DNA of 6,206 bases, from assembly GCA_903928325.1 (NCBI GenBank), contig CAIYQF010000474.1:1-6206 (forward strand). Reading direction: 5' to 3'. The first letter of the stretch is position 1. The number at the start of each line of letters is the position of its first letter. Positions 1 through 6,206 of the stretch are shown one piece after another. Under the pieces are notes generated by a model. The model was given only the letters and a program-made list of their open reading frames with translations, was not told the DNA's origin and searched no databases. This DNA is from an uncultured beta proteobacterium (GTDB lineage: Bacteria; Pseudomonadota; Gammaproteobacteria; Burkholderiales; Burkholderiaceae_C). The position numbers and the translations under genes were made by a program.

Positions 1-1095
1 ATGGATGTGCCCCCGCCTGTACCAGCCCCGGCGCCGGTTGCGCCACCGTTACCAGCCGCACGGCCCGAGCCCACGCCGCCCAACCCTGGCGCCGTGATCA
101 CCCGCGCGCGCAGCCGTTGGGTGCCCGCGTCCTGGGGCGAACTGCCCGGTTTAGAGCAAGACAACTTGGCCCAGGCCTGGACCGCCTGGCTCAAAAGCTG
201 TGAACGCGGCTCCACCATGGGCGCGCCCCTGGCCGCGCTGTGCCCGCAGGTGCGCGCCCTGAGCATTGCCAGCGCCCAGGAGCAGCGCGATTGGATGCAA
301 TCCCGCCTGCAGCCCTACCGGGTGGAGTCCTTGCAAGGCGAGTCGCGCGGGCTGCTCACCGCCTACTTTGAGCCGCTGGTGAACGCCAGCCGTACGCCCA
401 GCGCCGCCTATTCCATCCCTTTGTATGCGCCCCCTGCGGGCCTGGCCAGCCGCAAACCCTGGTACACGCGCCAAGAAATGGACACCCTGCCCGAGGCCCA
501 GGCCGCGCTCAAAGGCCGCGCCGTGGCCTATGTGGCCGATCCGGTGGACGCGCTCATCTTGCAAATCCAGGGCTCCGGGCGCATCCGCGTGCTGCAAGCC
601 GACGGCAGCAGCCGCAATGCGCGCTTGGCTTTTGCCGGCACCAATGAGCAGCCTTACAAAAGCGTGGGCAAGTGGCTGCTCGACCAAGGCCTGGTCAAAG
701 ACGCCTCCTGGCCCGGCATCAAGGCCTGGCTCGCGCAAAACCCGCAGCGCCAGCAAGAGCTGCTGTGGAGCAACCCGCGCATGGTGTTTTTCCGCGAAGA
801 AGCGCTCAGTGAGTTAGATGCCGACTTTGGCCCACGCGGCGCCCAAGGCGTGGCACTGACCGCCGGGCGCTCGATTGCCATCGACCCGGCAAGCATGCCC
901 TATGGCACGCCCGTGTGGCTGGCCTCTAGCGGCGCGCAAACGCAATTGCAAAAACTGGTAATCGCCCAAGACACCGGCAGTGCCATCACCGGCGCAGTGC
1001 GCGCCGACTACTTTGCCGGCTGGGGCGCGCAGGCCGGCGACCTGGCGGGGCGGCTCAAGCAGCCGCTGCAAATGTGGGTGTTGTGGCCGAAGTGA
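1..1095 (+). CDS. mltA: Membrane-bound lytic murein transglycosylase A (MltA), probably missing its 5' end
   Basis: Lytic transglycosylase that cleaves the MurNAc-GlcNAc bond of peptidoglycan to give 1,6-anhydro-muropeptides; in Gram-negative bacteria it is an outer-membrane lipoprotein facing the periplasm. Visible order: a Pro/Ala-rich linker (residues 4-29), the MltA domain (about 112-270) with TAYFEP at 120-125 and LQIQGSGRI at 187-195, then the C-terminal 3D domain (about 280-362) with SIAIDPASMPYGTPVWL at 291-307 and QDTGSAITG at 323-331. Asp324 and Asp336 (in VRADYF) are the conserved 3D-domain acids; Asp336 best matches the catalytic Asp308 of E. coli MltA. The frame is open from base 1 and begins directly with the Pro-rich linker. 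No signal peptide or lipobox is present, so the ATG at base 1 is probably internal and the true start lies left of the window. The stop is TGA at 1093-1095. The next gene converges on it, and no clear terminator is visible in the 122 bases between them. Confidence 0.93.
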   Translation: MDVPPPVPAPAPVAPPLPAARPEPTPPNPGAVITRARSRWVPASWGELPGLEQDNLAQAWTAWLKSCERGSTMGAPLAALCPQVRALSIASAQEQRDWMQSRLQPYRVESLQGESRGLLTAYFEPLVNASRTPSAAYSIPLYAPPAGLASRKPWYTRQEMDTLPEAQAALKGRAVAYVADPVDALILQIQGSGRIRVLQADGSSRNARLAFAGTNEQPYKSVGKWLLDQGLVKDASWPGIKAWLAQNPQRQQELLWSNPRMVFFREEALSELDADFGPRGAQGVALTAGRSIAIDPASMPYGTPVWLASSGAQTQLQKLVIAQDTGSAITGAVRADYFAGWGAQAGDLAGRLKQPLQMWVLWPK

Positions 1096-1217
1096 CGACT
1101 ATCTCTTTATCGTGCTGGCACCTTCACCATATGACTACCCGACCACACGTGTCAGTGCCCGAAATCGCAGCTCCAACGGCGGGATATGAACATGAACAAG
1201 CCATTGAGACGTTACAC

Positions 1218-3092
1218 CTAGATGGGGCGTGGTGTTTTCGCGCTGCTAGTCTGAAATGCACTGTCTTTGAGTGCACCTAATATGGCCTTCCAGTGGGAAA
1301 AAAGGAGGAAGTGGCCTGCACCCGGTACCAGTTGCATTGCGGCACCCGGAACCAGTGCTGCCAACTGCTGCCCTGCATGCCAACGCACTTGTGGGTCGGC
1401 TTTACCGTGCCACACAGTAGTTGGCAGTGACCATGCTGGGTAGTCGGCCTTCCAGGTTTTATACGCCGCCAGCATCTCAGCCTCTGCGCATTGCGCGCCG
1501 TTTTGTGCAGCTTTTTGCAGCGTGCGGGCACGTTGCGCCCTGAAGTCGAGATCGTTAATCACGGCGCTGGTAGGCTCTTTGCGTAATTCGTTTTCAATAA
1601 CCCTAGAAACGTTTTTACCTGCGGCACTGACGACTGCGCGCAATGTTGGAAGGAGGAGGCGCGGGATGTAGAAGGCCACACCCATTAAAAACGCACCATC
1701 GCCTGCATAGTGGCGCAAGTCTTTGACGCCCGTTACCGGTGCGGGCGGCGAAACCAGGCTTAGCGCTTGTACACGCTGCGGCATAGCACGGGCCAACTCA
1801 AGCGCGTAAGGTGCCCCAAATTGCCATGAAATGACTCCAAATTTTTCGATGTTCAAGTGGCACAAAAGGAGAAGCACATCATCAGGCCAGTCGCCGATAC
1901 TGCGTTTTTCTTGGTAGTCTGAGTCGCCGCAACCGGGACGCTCAGGGATGATGAGTCGTATACCCAATGCGCGCAAGTGCGATTCATCGGGGTGACGTTC
2001 GTGGCACGAGCCGATAAACCCATGGCACAGCAGCACCGGCCAGCCCTGCGGGTCGCCGCTGTCAGACCAAGCCATCCAGCGTCCGTCGGGCAGGCGCATG
2101 CCGCTGCCCTCGGGCAGGGCGCAGTCATTTGCAAGCGCTGCTTGCAGCGCAGCGCGCCGGGGCTGCAGGCGGCGGTTTTGCGGCCCCATGTCCAGCCACA
2201 AGGGGCTGGCGTAAATGGCTTGCAGCAGCTCGGGCTGGCGCTTCACGCCCACTTTGGCAAACACTTTTTTGAGCTGGGTTTTGGTCGTGTTGTGGCTCAC
2301 GCCCAGCGCCGTGGCCGCGTCTTCCATGCTTTGCCCTAAGGCCAGTTGCTGCGTCAAGCGCGCCTCGGCTGGGCTCAGGTTAAAAAAGGCGCACAGCCCG
2401 TCTTCGGACAAGGCGCGGCTGCCGGGGCTGGCTGCCAGCACCATGGCGCGGCTCTGGCCTGCCACCTGCCCCAGGCGGCTCACCCAAATGGACAGGCCTT
2501 GTTCGGTTTGGGAAGGTGAGGCGTCCCCACCGGGCGCAGACGGCGGGCGGGCGGCTTGCTCTAGGCGAAAACACGCATGGTCTTGCTGCCGGTCCAGCAC
2601 CCGCGCTATGGCGTTTGCCAAAACTTCGGGCGGGGTAGAAACCAAATGCCTGGATTGCATTGCCAAGCCAGCGCCCGACTGCGCCAAGGCCAGCATGGCG
2701 CGGTTGGCGCTGATGGTTCGGCCCTGGGCGTTGACGATGGCCATGCCCAGCGGCAAGCGGTCCATCACACGCTCCAACAAATCGCGCTCTATTTCCGCCT
2801 CGCGCAGCTCGGCGTGCAGGTTTTGGCTGCGGGCAAAGTGCGGCGCCAGGCAGGCCCACAAATACTGTTCTGCCTCGCCCGTGGCAGTGGACAAAGCCAC
2901 CGGACCGGCCTCGGGACGGGCCAGTTCGAGCCTTGCGCCGAGCGTCGCTTGCGCACCATCGTGGGGCAGCACCAGCAAGTCCGCCATGCCTTCTAGCAGT
3001 TGGGGCCACAGGCTGTCGTCGTCAGCGGTGTCGTAAATCAGGCCGATCACGGTCGACAGGCGTTCGGCAAAGCGGGGCGTCGAGGTGTCCAT
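1218..3092 (-). CDS. LuxR-type HTH transcriptional regulator fused to a C-terminal alpha/beta-hydrolase domain
   Basis: Cytoplasmic DNA-binding regulator of 624 residues counted from the ATG at 3092. There is no signal peptide. Residues 1-105 are a helical N-terminal region. Residues about 106-219 look PAS-like (LPLGMAIVNAQGRTISANRA) with a Pro/Ser-rich loop near 182-198. Residues 240-295 form a LuxR/GerE helix-turn-helix (LSPAEA, then LGVSHNTTKTQLKKVFAKVG, then a KRQPELLQAI tail). Residues about 330-606 are an alpha/beta hydrolase: oxyanion HG at 357-358, ERPGCGDSD at 384-392, acid Asp566 (HGKADP) and His594 (GAGHF). The nucleophile elbow reads GVISWQFGAPYA, which puts Gln424 where the nucleophilic Ser belongs, so the domain may bind a ligand without hydrolysing it. 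The frame could also start at a TTG at 3140 (16 residues longer). The ATG is preferred because the extra residues are low-complexity, although neither start has a good ribosome site. Known: HTH plus hydrolase fusions occur in proteobacteria. Inferred: the target is the divergent lipoprotein gene or the regulator itself. Confidence 0.87.
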   Translation of the reverse strand: MDTSTPRFAERLSTVIGLIYDTADDDSLWPQLLEGMADLLVLPHDGAQATLGARLELARPEAGPVALSTATGEAEQYLWACLAPHFARSQNLHAELREAEIERDLLERVMDRLPLGMAIVNAQGRTISANRAMLALAQSGAGLAMQSRHLVSTPPEVLANAIARVLDRQQDHACFRLEQAARPPSAPGGDASPSQTEQGLSIWVSRLGQVAGQSRAMVLAASPGSRALSEDGLCAFFNLSPAEARLTQQLALGQSMEDAATALGVSHNTTKTQLKKVFAKVGVKRQPELLQAIYASPLWLDMGPQNRRLQPRRAALQAALANDCALPEGSGMRLPDGRWMAWSDSGDPQGWPVLLCHGFIGSCHERHPDESHLRALGIRLIIPERPGCGDSDYQEKRSIGDWPDDVLLLLCHLNIEKFGVISWQFGAPYALELARAMPQRVQALSLVSPPAPVTGVKDLRHYAGDGAFLMGVAFYIPRLLLPTLRAVVSAAGKNVSRVIENELRKEPTSAVINDLDFRAQRARTLQKAAQNGAQCAEAEMLAAYKTWKADYPAWSLPTTVWHGKADPQVRWHAGQQLAALVPGAAMQLVPGAGHFLLFSHWKAILGALKDSAFQTSSAKTPRPI

Positions 3093-3157
3093 GGTGTGCG
3101 GTGGCGGGACGTTGGAAGAGGTTTGTGGGGTGCGTAACAAGTGTCAGGCTTTGCAGG

Positions 3158-3189
3158 CGCCAAAGCATCACCTTTTCGGGTGACTGGCG
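3158..3189. promoter_or_regulatory. Nested inverted repeat, possible hairpin or operator
   Basis: CGCCA (3158-3162) pairs with TGGCG (3185-3189), and inside it TCACC (3168-3172) pairs with GGTGA (3179-3183) around a six-base loop. The two stems are separated by five unpaired bases on one side and one on the other. It could be an RNA hairpin in the leader of either divergent gene, or a dyad bound by the adjacent regulator. A second TCACC at 3196-3200 could compete for the same GGTGA. I could not match it to a known riboswitch class. Confidence 0.3.
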
Positions 3190-3299
3190 AGCTTCTCACC
3201 GCATTCCAAGACGCTCGGAGGAACAAAAAAAGCCGGTTCAAGCCTACATTGTTTAGTCGGTTGTTTTGGCAATCGTATTTGCATTTTTATCAAATAAAA

Positions 3300-3305
3300 A
3301 AGGGA
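3300..3305 (+). promoter_or_regulatory. Ribosome binding site of the lipoprotein gene
   Basis: AAGGGA lies five bases before the ATG at 3311. It selects this start over an in-frame ATG at 3266, because only the 3311 start puts a lipoprotein signal peptide at the N-terminus. Confidence 0.7.
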
Positions 3306-3310
3306 ATATC

Positions 3311-5626
3311 ATGAAAAATAGTTTATTTGGGTTGGGCGCGATTAGCCTGGCAGTTTTGGTGGGGTGTGGAGGGGGAAGCAGCAGTTCCGGTGACAACAGC
3401 GTGCCGCAAACCAGTTCAGTTGCCGTCACCGTCATCGACGGCGCCATTAAAAACGCCAAGGCCTGCTTGGACAAAAACTTGAACGGCATCTGCGACGCTG
3501 GTGAGCCCACCGGCACCACCGACGCATCAGGAAAAACAACCCTGACGGTCGACAATGCGGACGTCGGGAAATACCCTATCGTGGCCATCATTGGCAACGA
3601 TGCGGTGGACGCTGACACCGGCGCCGTGACCGTGGCCTACACCATGAAAGCGCCCGCAGACCAGACCGCAGTGGTCAGCCCCTACACCAACCTGGTGCAG
3701 TCCACCATCGAGTCGACCGGCGCCACGACCGCAGACGCGGCGCAGTCGGTGAAAGACCAAACCGGCCTGAATATTTCTGTTTTTAGTGACTACACCAAAG
3801 TCACAAGCGCCGACGCCAAAACGGCTCAAATCCTGGCCAACGCCATCGTGGTAACCACCCAGCAACAGGCGCAGACTGTGTCCGGCGCTGCAGGCCAGAA
3901 AACCAACGACGGGGCCACCATCGCCCCGGCCGATTTGAACAAGCTGGTGCAACAAAAGGTCACTGCACTGCTGCCCCAACTGGTGGTTGCTGCCAACGAC
4001 AGCGCAGTGCAGTCTGCTACCAGCGCTACGGACCGCATAACCCAGCTCAGCAGCAAAGCCACTGCCATTCTGAAAACCGATGGCATTCAGTCCGCCGACG
4101 GCGCGGTGGCCGCGGTGGAGGCCAACAAGGCGACCAGCACCACCGACACAACAGCAACGGCTGGCGCATCGACTGCCCAATTCACTTACACCAACGCGAA
4201 CAACTTCCTTGTGCGCCTCATGTCCAGCAGCGTGGCGGACAGCACCCCTGACGCCAATAATTTGGTGGGCTACCGCGAATACCGCTACCAAAACAGCGGT
4301 TCTGCCAATACGGCCGCCTGGGGCGCAGGCAGCTCGCCCAAGCGCGGAGGCGATCTGCATTGGAATGGTACGCAGTGGCGCACCTGCCCTATCAATTGGA
4401 AAAACACCCAGACCCTGCGGGATGCGAAAGGCTTTAGCAGCTACAACTATTGTGACAACCGCGAAACCGGTAGCGGCACGCGCACTACCGTGGATGTGAG
4501 CGGAAAAGCCATGGCCGACGTCTACAAAAGCATTCGCAGCCAGGGCTACACGAATATTTCCATTGGCGATGGCACGGACACATCCGCTGCCGGTATTTTG
4601 GGAACATCCGTGTTCCCGACAGGCAGCAAGCTGCATTACCAAACCAGCACCTCGCTCAGCACCGCAGCTACCTATTACCCTGGCTCGGACAGTTACGTCG
4701 CTTTGCAAGACGCCATGTTGGCTTCGGGCGATGCGACCGCGTGCAACGCCAGTCCTAGTCCGGCCTCAACTTTGCTCAAAGTCACTTTGGACAAACTCAT
4801 TGCAATAAGCAAGGGAACGCCCTGCGTTCTCGCTAAAAAGACGGTTGTCGGGCTGAATGGCAATATGGACAGCGGAACGACCAATGAGGGCTGGGGAAAC
4901 ACCACTTTGGACATGGGTACCGTCGGCACTGCAAGCGCTAACGCAGCCACCATCAATGGCGTGGTCCAATCTAGCACTTTCTACACCACCAACACCCGCT
5001 TGCGCGTGGCGTTTGGCGACGGCAACGTCGCCAAGTACTACCAGTGCCAAGAGCGCTATGACGGCAGCGTGCGCAACTGCACCCTAGCGGGCACCGGCAG
5101 CTACGCTATCCAGACCTTGGGCGACGGACGCACTCTGTCGTTTAGCGGCCTGCCGGCTTATTTTGGAAACTTGAGCTACACCCGCGTGTTTGCGGAACGC
5201 AATGGCTACGTGTATTACGGTTACCAGAATCGCGCCGCCACCAGCATCAGTGCACGCTTGAACTTGACAGCACTCAATGCAGTCAATGCAAAGCTGGGCT
5301 TGCCTGCCCACGACCCCAGTGTGCCGCTGGCGCTGACATTCACCTCGTACCAGGGCATCTGGGACGCCTATCCTGACAGTGCTCCGACCACGGTTGGCGG
5401 CACGCTTTCCATCAGTGCGAGCGGGCAGTTCTCTTGCATAAGCACGGGGGACAATTGCACATTAAGCTCATTCAACGCGGCTACCGGTGCGTTCGGATTT
5501 ACCAACGCCTATACCAGCGGAGGATCGTCTACGGTAGCGGGCACGATGGACTTCACCACGGGTACTGGAACCGCCGGCTACAGTGGCAGCGGTGGGACAG
5601 GTACAACCAAGCTGATACGCCGATAA
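3311..5626 (+). CDS. Large predicted outer-membrane lipoprotein of unknown function
   Basis: Encodes 771 residues. The N-terminus is a clear lipoprotein signal: Lys2, a hydrophobic core at residues 5-17 and the lipobox LVGC with Cys19. The next residue is Gly rather than Asp, which favours sorting to the outer membrane. A Gly/Ser linker (20-30) follows. Residues about 36-113 resemble a small beta-sandwich of the type that presents an EF-hand-like calcium loop (DKNLNGICDAGE, 54-65). VVSPYTNLV at 121-129 is a motif I recall from similar Burkholderiales surface proteins. Residues about 130-290 are Ala/Thr/Gln-rich and probably helical. The rest is Ser/Thr/Gly/Tyr-rich and probably beta, ending in a Gly/Thr-rich tail and KLIRR. 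Ten cysteines besides Cys19 fall in five close pairs, consistent with disulfides and export. I recognise no enzyme motif, so no function is assigned. It stands alone as a transcript: divergent regulator upstream, terminator downstream. Control by the regulator is only inferred. Confidence 0.85.
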   Translation: MKNSLFGLGAISLAVLVGCGGGSSSSGDNSVPQTSSVAVTVIDGAIKNAKACLDKNLNGICDAGEPTGTTDASGKTTLTVDNADVGKYPIVAIIGNDAVDADTGAVTVAYTMKAPADQTAVVSPYTNLVQSTIESTGATTADAAQSVKDQTGLNISVFSDYTKVTSADAKTAQILANAIVVTTQQQAQTVSGAAGQKTNDGATIAPADLNKLVQQKVTALLPQLVVAANDSAVQSATSATDRITQLSSKATAILKTDGIQSADGAVAAVEANKATSTTDTTATAGASTAQFTYTNANNFLVRLMSSSVADSTPDANNLVGYREYRYQNSGSANTAAWGAGSSPKRGGDLHWNGTQWRTCPINWKNTQTLRDAKGFSSYNYCDNRETGSGTRTTVDVSGKAMADVYKSIRSQGYTNISIGDGTDTSAAGILGTSVFPTGSKLHYQTSTSLSTAATYYPGSDSYVALQDAMLASGDATACNASPSPASTLLKVTLDKLIAISKGTPCVLAKKTVVGLNGNMDSGTTNEGWGNTTLDMGTVGTASANAATINGVVQSSTFYTTNTRLRVAFGDGNVAKYYQCQERYDGSVRNCTLAGTGSYAIQTLGDGRTLSFSGLPAYFGNLSYTRVFAERNGYVYYGYQNRAATSISARLNLTALNAVNAKLGLPAHDPSVPLALTFTSYQGIWDAYPDSAPTTVGGTLSISASGQFSCISTGDNCTLSSFNAATGAFGFTNAYTSGGSSTVAGTMDFTTGTGTAGYSGSGGTGTTKLIRR

Positions 5627-5662
5627 GGCATCCCTGCGCAGGCCGCCGTGGCCTGGCTAACT

Positions 5663-5695
5663 GGCCCCGTACCCACCAGGCTGCGGGGCTTTTTT
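5663..5695 (+). terminator. Rho-independent terminator after the lipoprotein gene
   Basis: GGCCCCG (5663-5669) pairs with CGGGGCT (5684-5690), giving six Watson-Crick pairs and one G-T pair at the base. A 14-base loop separates the arms, and a run of six T ends at 5695. It starts 37 bases after the lipoprotein stop and separates that transcript from the PLP-enzyme gene downstream. Confidence 0.75.
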
Positions 5696-5719
5696 CTGCC
5701 TGTTGGTCCATTGTTTACA

Positions 5720-5748
5720 CTGATCCAGGTATCGCCTGTACCAATCAG
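5720..5748. repeat. Interrupted inverted repeat upstream of the PLP-enzyme gene
   Basis: CTGAT (5720-5724) pairs with ATCAG (5744-5748), and inside it GGTA (5728-5731) pairs with TACC (5739-5742). A -35-like TTTACA at 5714-5719 abuts its left arm; 17 bases further on only a poor -10 (TGTACC, 5737-5742) is found. The position, about 100 bases before the start codon and past the terminator, would suit an operator or promoter element, but the match is weak. Confidence 0.3.
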
Positions 5749-5845
5749 CGGGCCATTTGTGACGCACAGCCCTCCAAGTTGCCGCGCCTGTTTCCGCCAA
5801 GACAAGCTGCAATGAACCCGCGCCCGAGGTACACAACGAATCTCC

Positions 5846-6206
5846 ATGCTCCAAATAGCCCCCCACCCCAAAAGCCTCCCTCTGACCGCCACCCCCGGCG
5901 CGCTGTCAGACATCTCCCAGCGCGGCTGGCACCTGCTAAACGATGACCTGTCCTACCCGATTGCGGTGCTGCGCCGCAGCGCGCTGATGCATAACCTGCG
6001 CTGGATGCAAGACTTTGCAGACCGCAAAGGCGTGCACTTTGCGCCGCATGGCAAAACCACCATGTCGCCCGAATTGTTTGCACTGCAGCTCGCAGCCGGT
6101 GCCTGGGGGCTGACGTTTGCCACGGTGTTTCAGCTCAGCGTGGGCGTGGCGGCGGGCGTGCGGCGCGCCATCATTGCCAACCAGGTGCTGGGCGCGGCGG
6201 ATCTGA
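5846..6206 (+). CDS. D-serine deaminase-like PLP enzyme (DSD1/D-threonine aldolase group), N-terminal part, cut by the window edge
   Basis: The frame starts with ATG at 5846 and stays open to the last base, giving 120 residues; family members are usually about 370-430 residues, so most of the gene lies to the right. Residues 38-120 match the N-terminal part of the alanine-racemase-like barrel of fold-type III PLP enzymes: YPIAVLRRSALMHNL (37-51), APHGKTTMSPELF (66-78), AAGAWGLTFAT (83-93) and RRAIIANQVLG (106-116). Lys70 in PHGKT is the expected PLP-binding lysine. Known family reactions are deamination of D-serine or other D-/hydroxy-amino acids and D-threonine aldol cleavage. Burkholderiales members are often labelled amino acid deaminase, and the substrate cannot be told from this fragment. 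An in-frame TGA at 5813-5815 limits the start to this ATG. Ribosome binding is poor: only GAGGT at 5826-5830, rather far upstream. Confidence 0.88.
   Translation, partial: MLQIAPHPKSLPLTATPGALSDISQRGWHLLNDDLSYPIAVLRRSALMHNLRWMQDFADRKGVHFAPHGKTTMSPELFALQLAAGAWGLTFATVFQLSVGVAAGVRRAIIANQVLGAADL

Larger units (their letters stand above)
3093..3310. promoter_or_regulatory. Divergent intergenic region between regulator and lipoprotein gene
   Basis: These 218 bases must hold the promoters of both the minus-strand regulator and the plus-strand lipoprotein gene. The left half is GC-rich and contains dyads: GCTTTG/CAAAGC at 3148-3153 and 3161-3166, plus a nested hairpin at 3158-3189. The right half, from about 3222, is AT-rich, with A7 at 3225-3231 and A6 at 3296-3301. 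I cannot point to a convincing sigma-70 promoter. TTGGCA at 3267-3272 resembles a -35 box, but the matching -10 position (TCAAAT, 3290-3295) would place the transcript start almost on the ribosome site. A GGAGG at 3217-3221 has no start codon at a usable distance. Confidence 0.5.

Noticed and set aside
151..756. A 201-residue minus-strand open frame opposite mltA
   Set aside because: Lies wholly inside the well-supported mltA frame and shows no family motif.
1145..1152. Eight-base palindrome ACACGTGT in the mltA-regulator gap
   Set aside because: Too short to separate from chance, and it sits between converging gene ends where an operator is not expected.
1257..1275. Perfect six-base inverted repeat TGCACT/AGTGCA near the end of the regulator gene, considered as a terminator
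   Set aside because: It lies inside coding sequence and has no T run on either strand.
2215..3036. A 273-residue plus-strand open frame opposite the regulator
   Set aside because: Ser/Ala/Arg-rich shadow of the regulator gene, whose own frame encodes recognisable HTH and hydrolase domains.
3186..3207. Minus-strand similarity to part of the cobalamin riboswitch core (GGAATGCGGTGAGAA)
   Set aside because: The rest of the core is missing: no CGCAAC-type segment after it and no ACCTGCC-type 3' end.
3232..3246. GGTTCAAGCC resembling a tRNA T-arm
   Set aside because: No acceptor stem, D-arm or anticodon arm can be built around it.
3267..3284. Sigma-54-like TGGCA...TTGCAT
   Set aside because: There are 11 bases between the GG and GC elements instead of the required 10, and no enhancer-binding regulator is present in the window.
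3527..4708. A 393-residue open frame antisense to the lipoprotein gene
   Set aside because: Composition is an antisense shadow (Gly/Ala/Arg/His/Val-rich), with no recognisable domain, while the plus-strand frame has a signal peptide, lipobox and ribosome site.
5434..5946. A 170-residue plus-strand open frame running from inside the lipoprotein gene, through the terminator, into the PLP-enzyme gene
   Set aside because: It crosses a strong terminator and two well-supported genes in other frames, and has no recognisable content.

Overview
The window reads like a stretch of a GC-rich betaproteobacterial chromosome, most likely Burkholderiales and probably Comamonadaceae. That placement is an inference from the MltA and D-serine-deaminase-like sequences and from the style of the large lipoprotein; no rRNA or other marker is present. 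Four protein genes fill almost the whole window. I see no tRNA, rRNA, insertion sequence, phage gene or CRISPR array.

Layout: (1) positions 1-1095, plus strand, the body of a membrane-bound lytic murein transglycosylase A (mltA), whose lipoprotein signal is not in the window, so its true start probably lies to the left. (2) Positions 1218-3092, minus strand, a fused regulator that joins an N-terminal sensor-like/PAS-like region, a LuxR-type helix-turn-helix and a C-terminal alpha/beta-hydrolase domain. It converges on mltA. (3) A 218-base divergent intergenic region (3093-3310), with a foldable GC-rich half next to the regulator and an AT-rich half next to the following gene. (4) Positions 3311-5626, plus strand, a 771-residue predicted outer-membrane lipoprotein of unknown function, followed by a good rho-independent terminator. 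(5) From 5846 to the right edge, plus strand, the first 120 codons of a fold-type III PLP enzyme of the D-serine deaminase-like/D-threonine aldolase group.

The most interesting object is the regulator. Its hydrolase domain keeps the oxyanion HG, the acid Asp and the catalytic His positions, but the nucleophile elbow reads S-W-Q-F-G where the family has G-x-S-x-G, so the nucleophile is apparently Gln. This suggests a hydrolase domain turned into a ligand-binding sensor and fused to a DNA-binding domain. It is divergently transcribed from the large lipoprotein, which carries an EF-hand-like loop and ten cysteines arranged as five close pairs. A regulatory link between the two is plausible from the gene arrangement only. 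mltA and the PLP enzyme look like independent housekeeping or metabolic genes.
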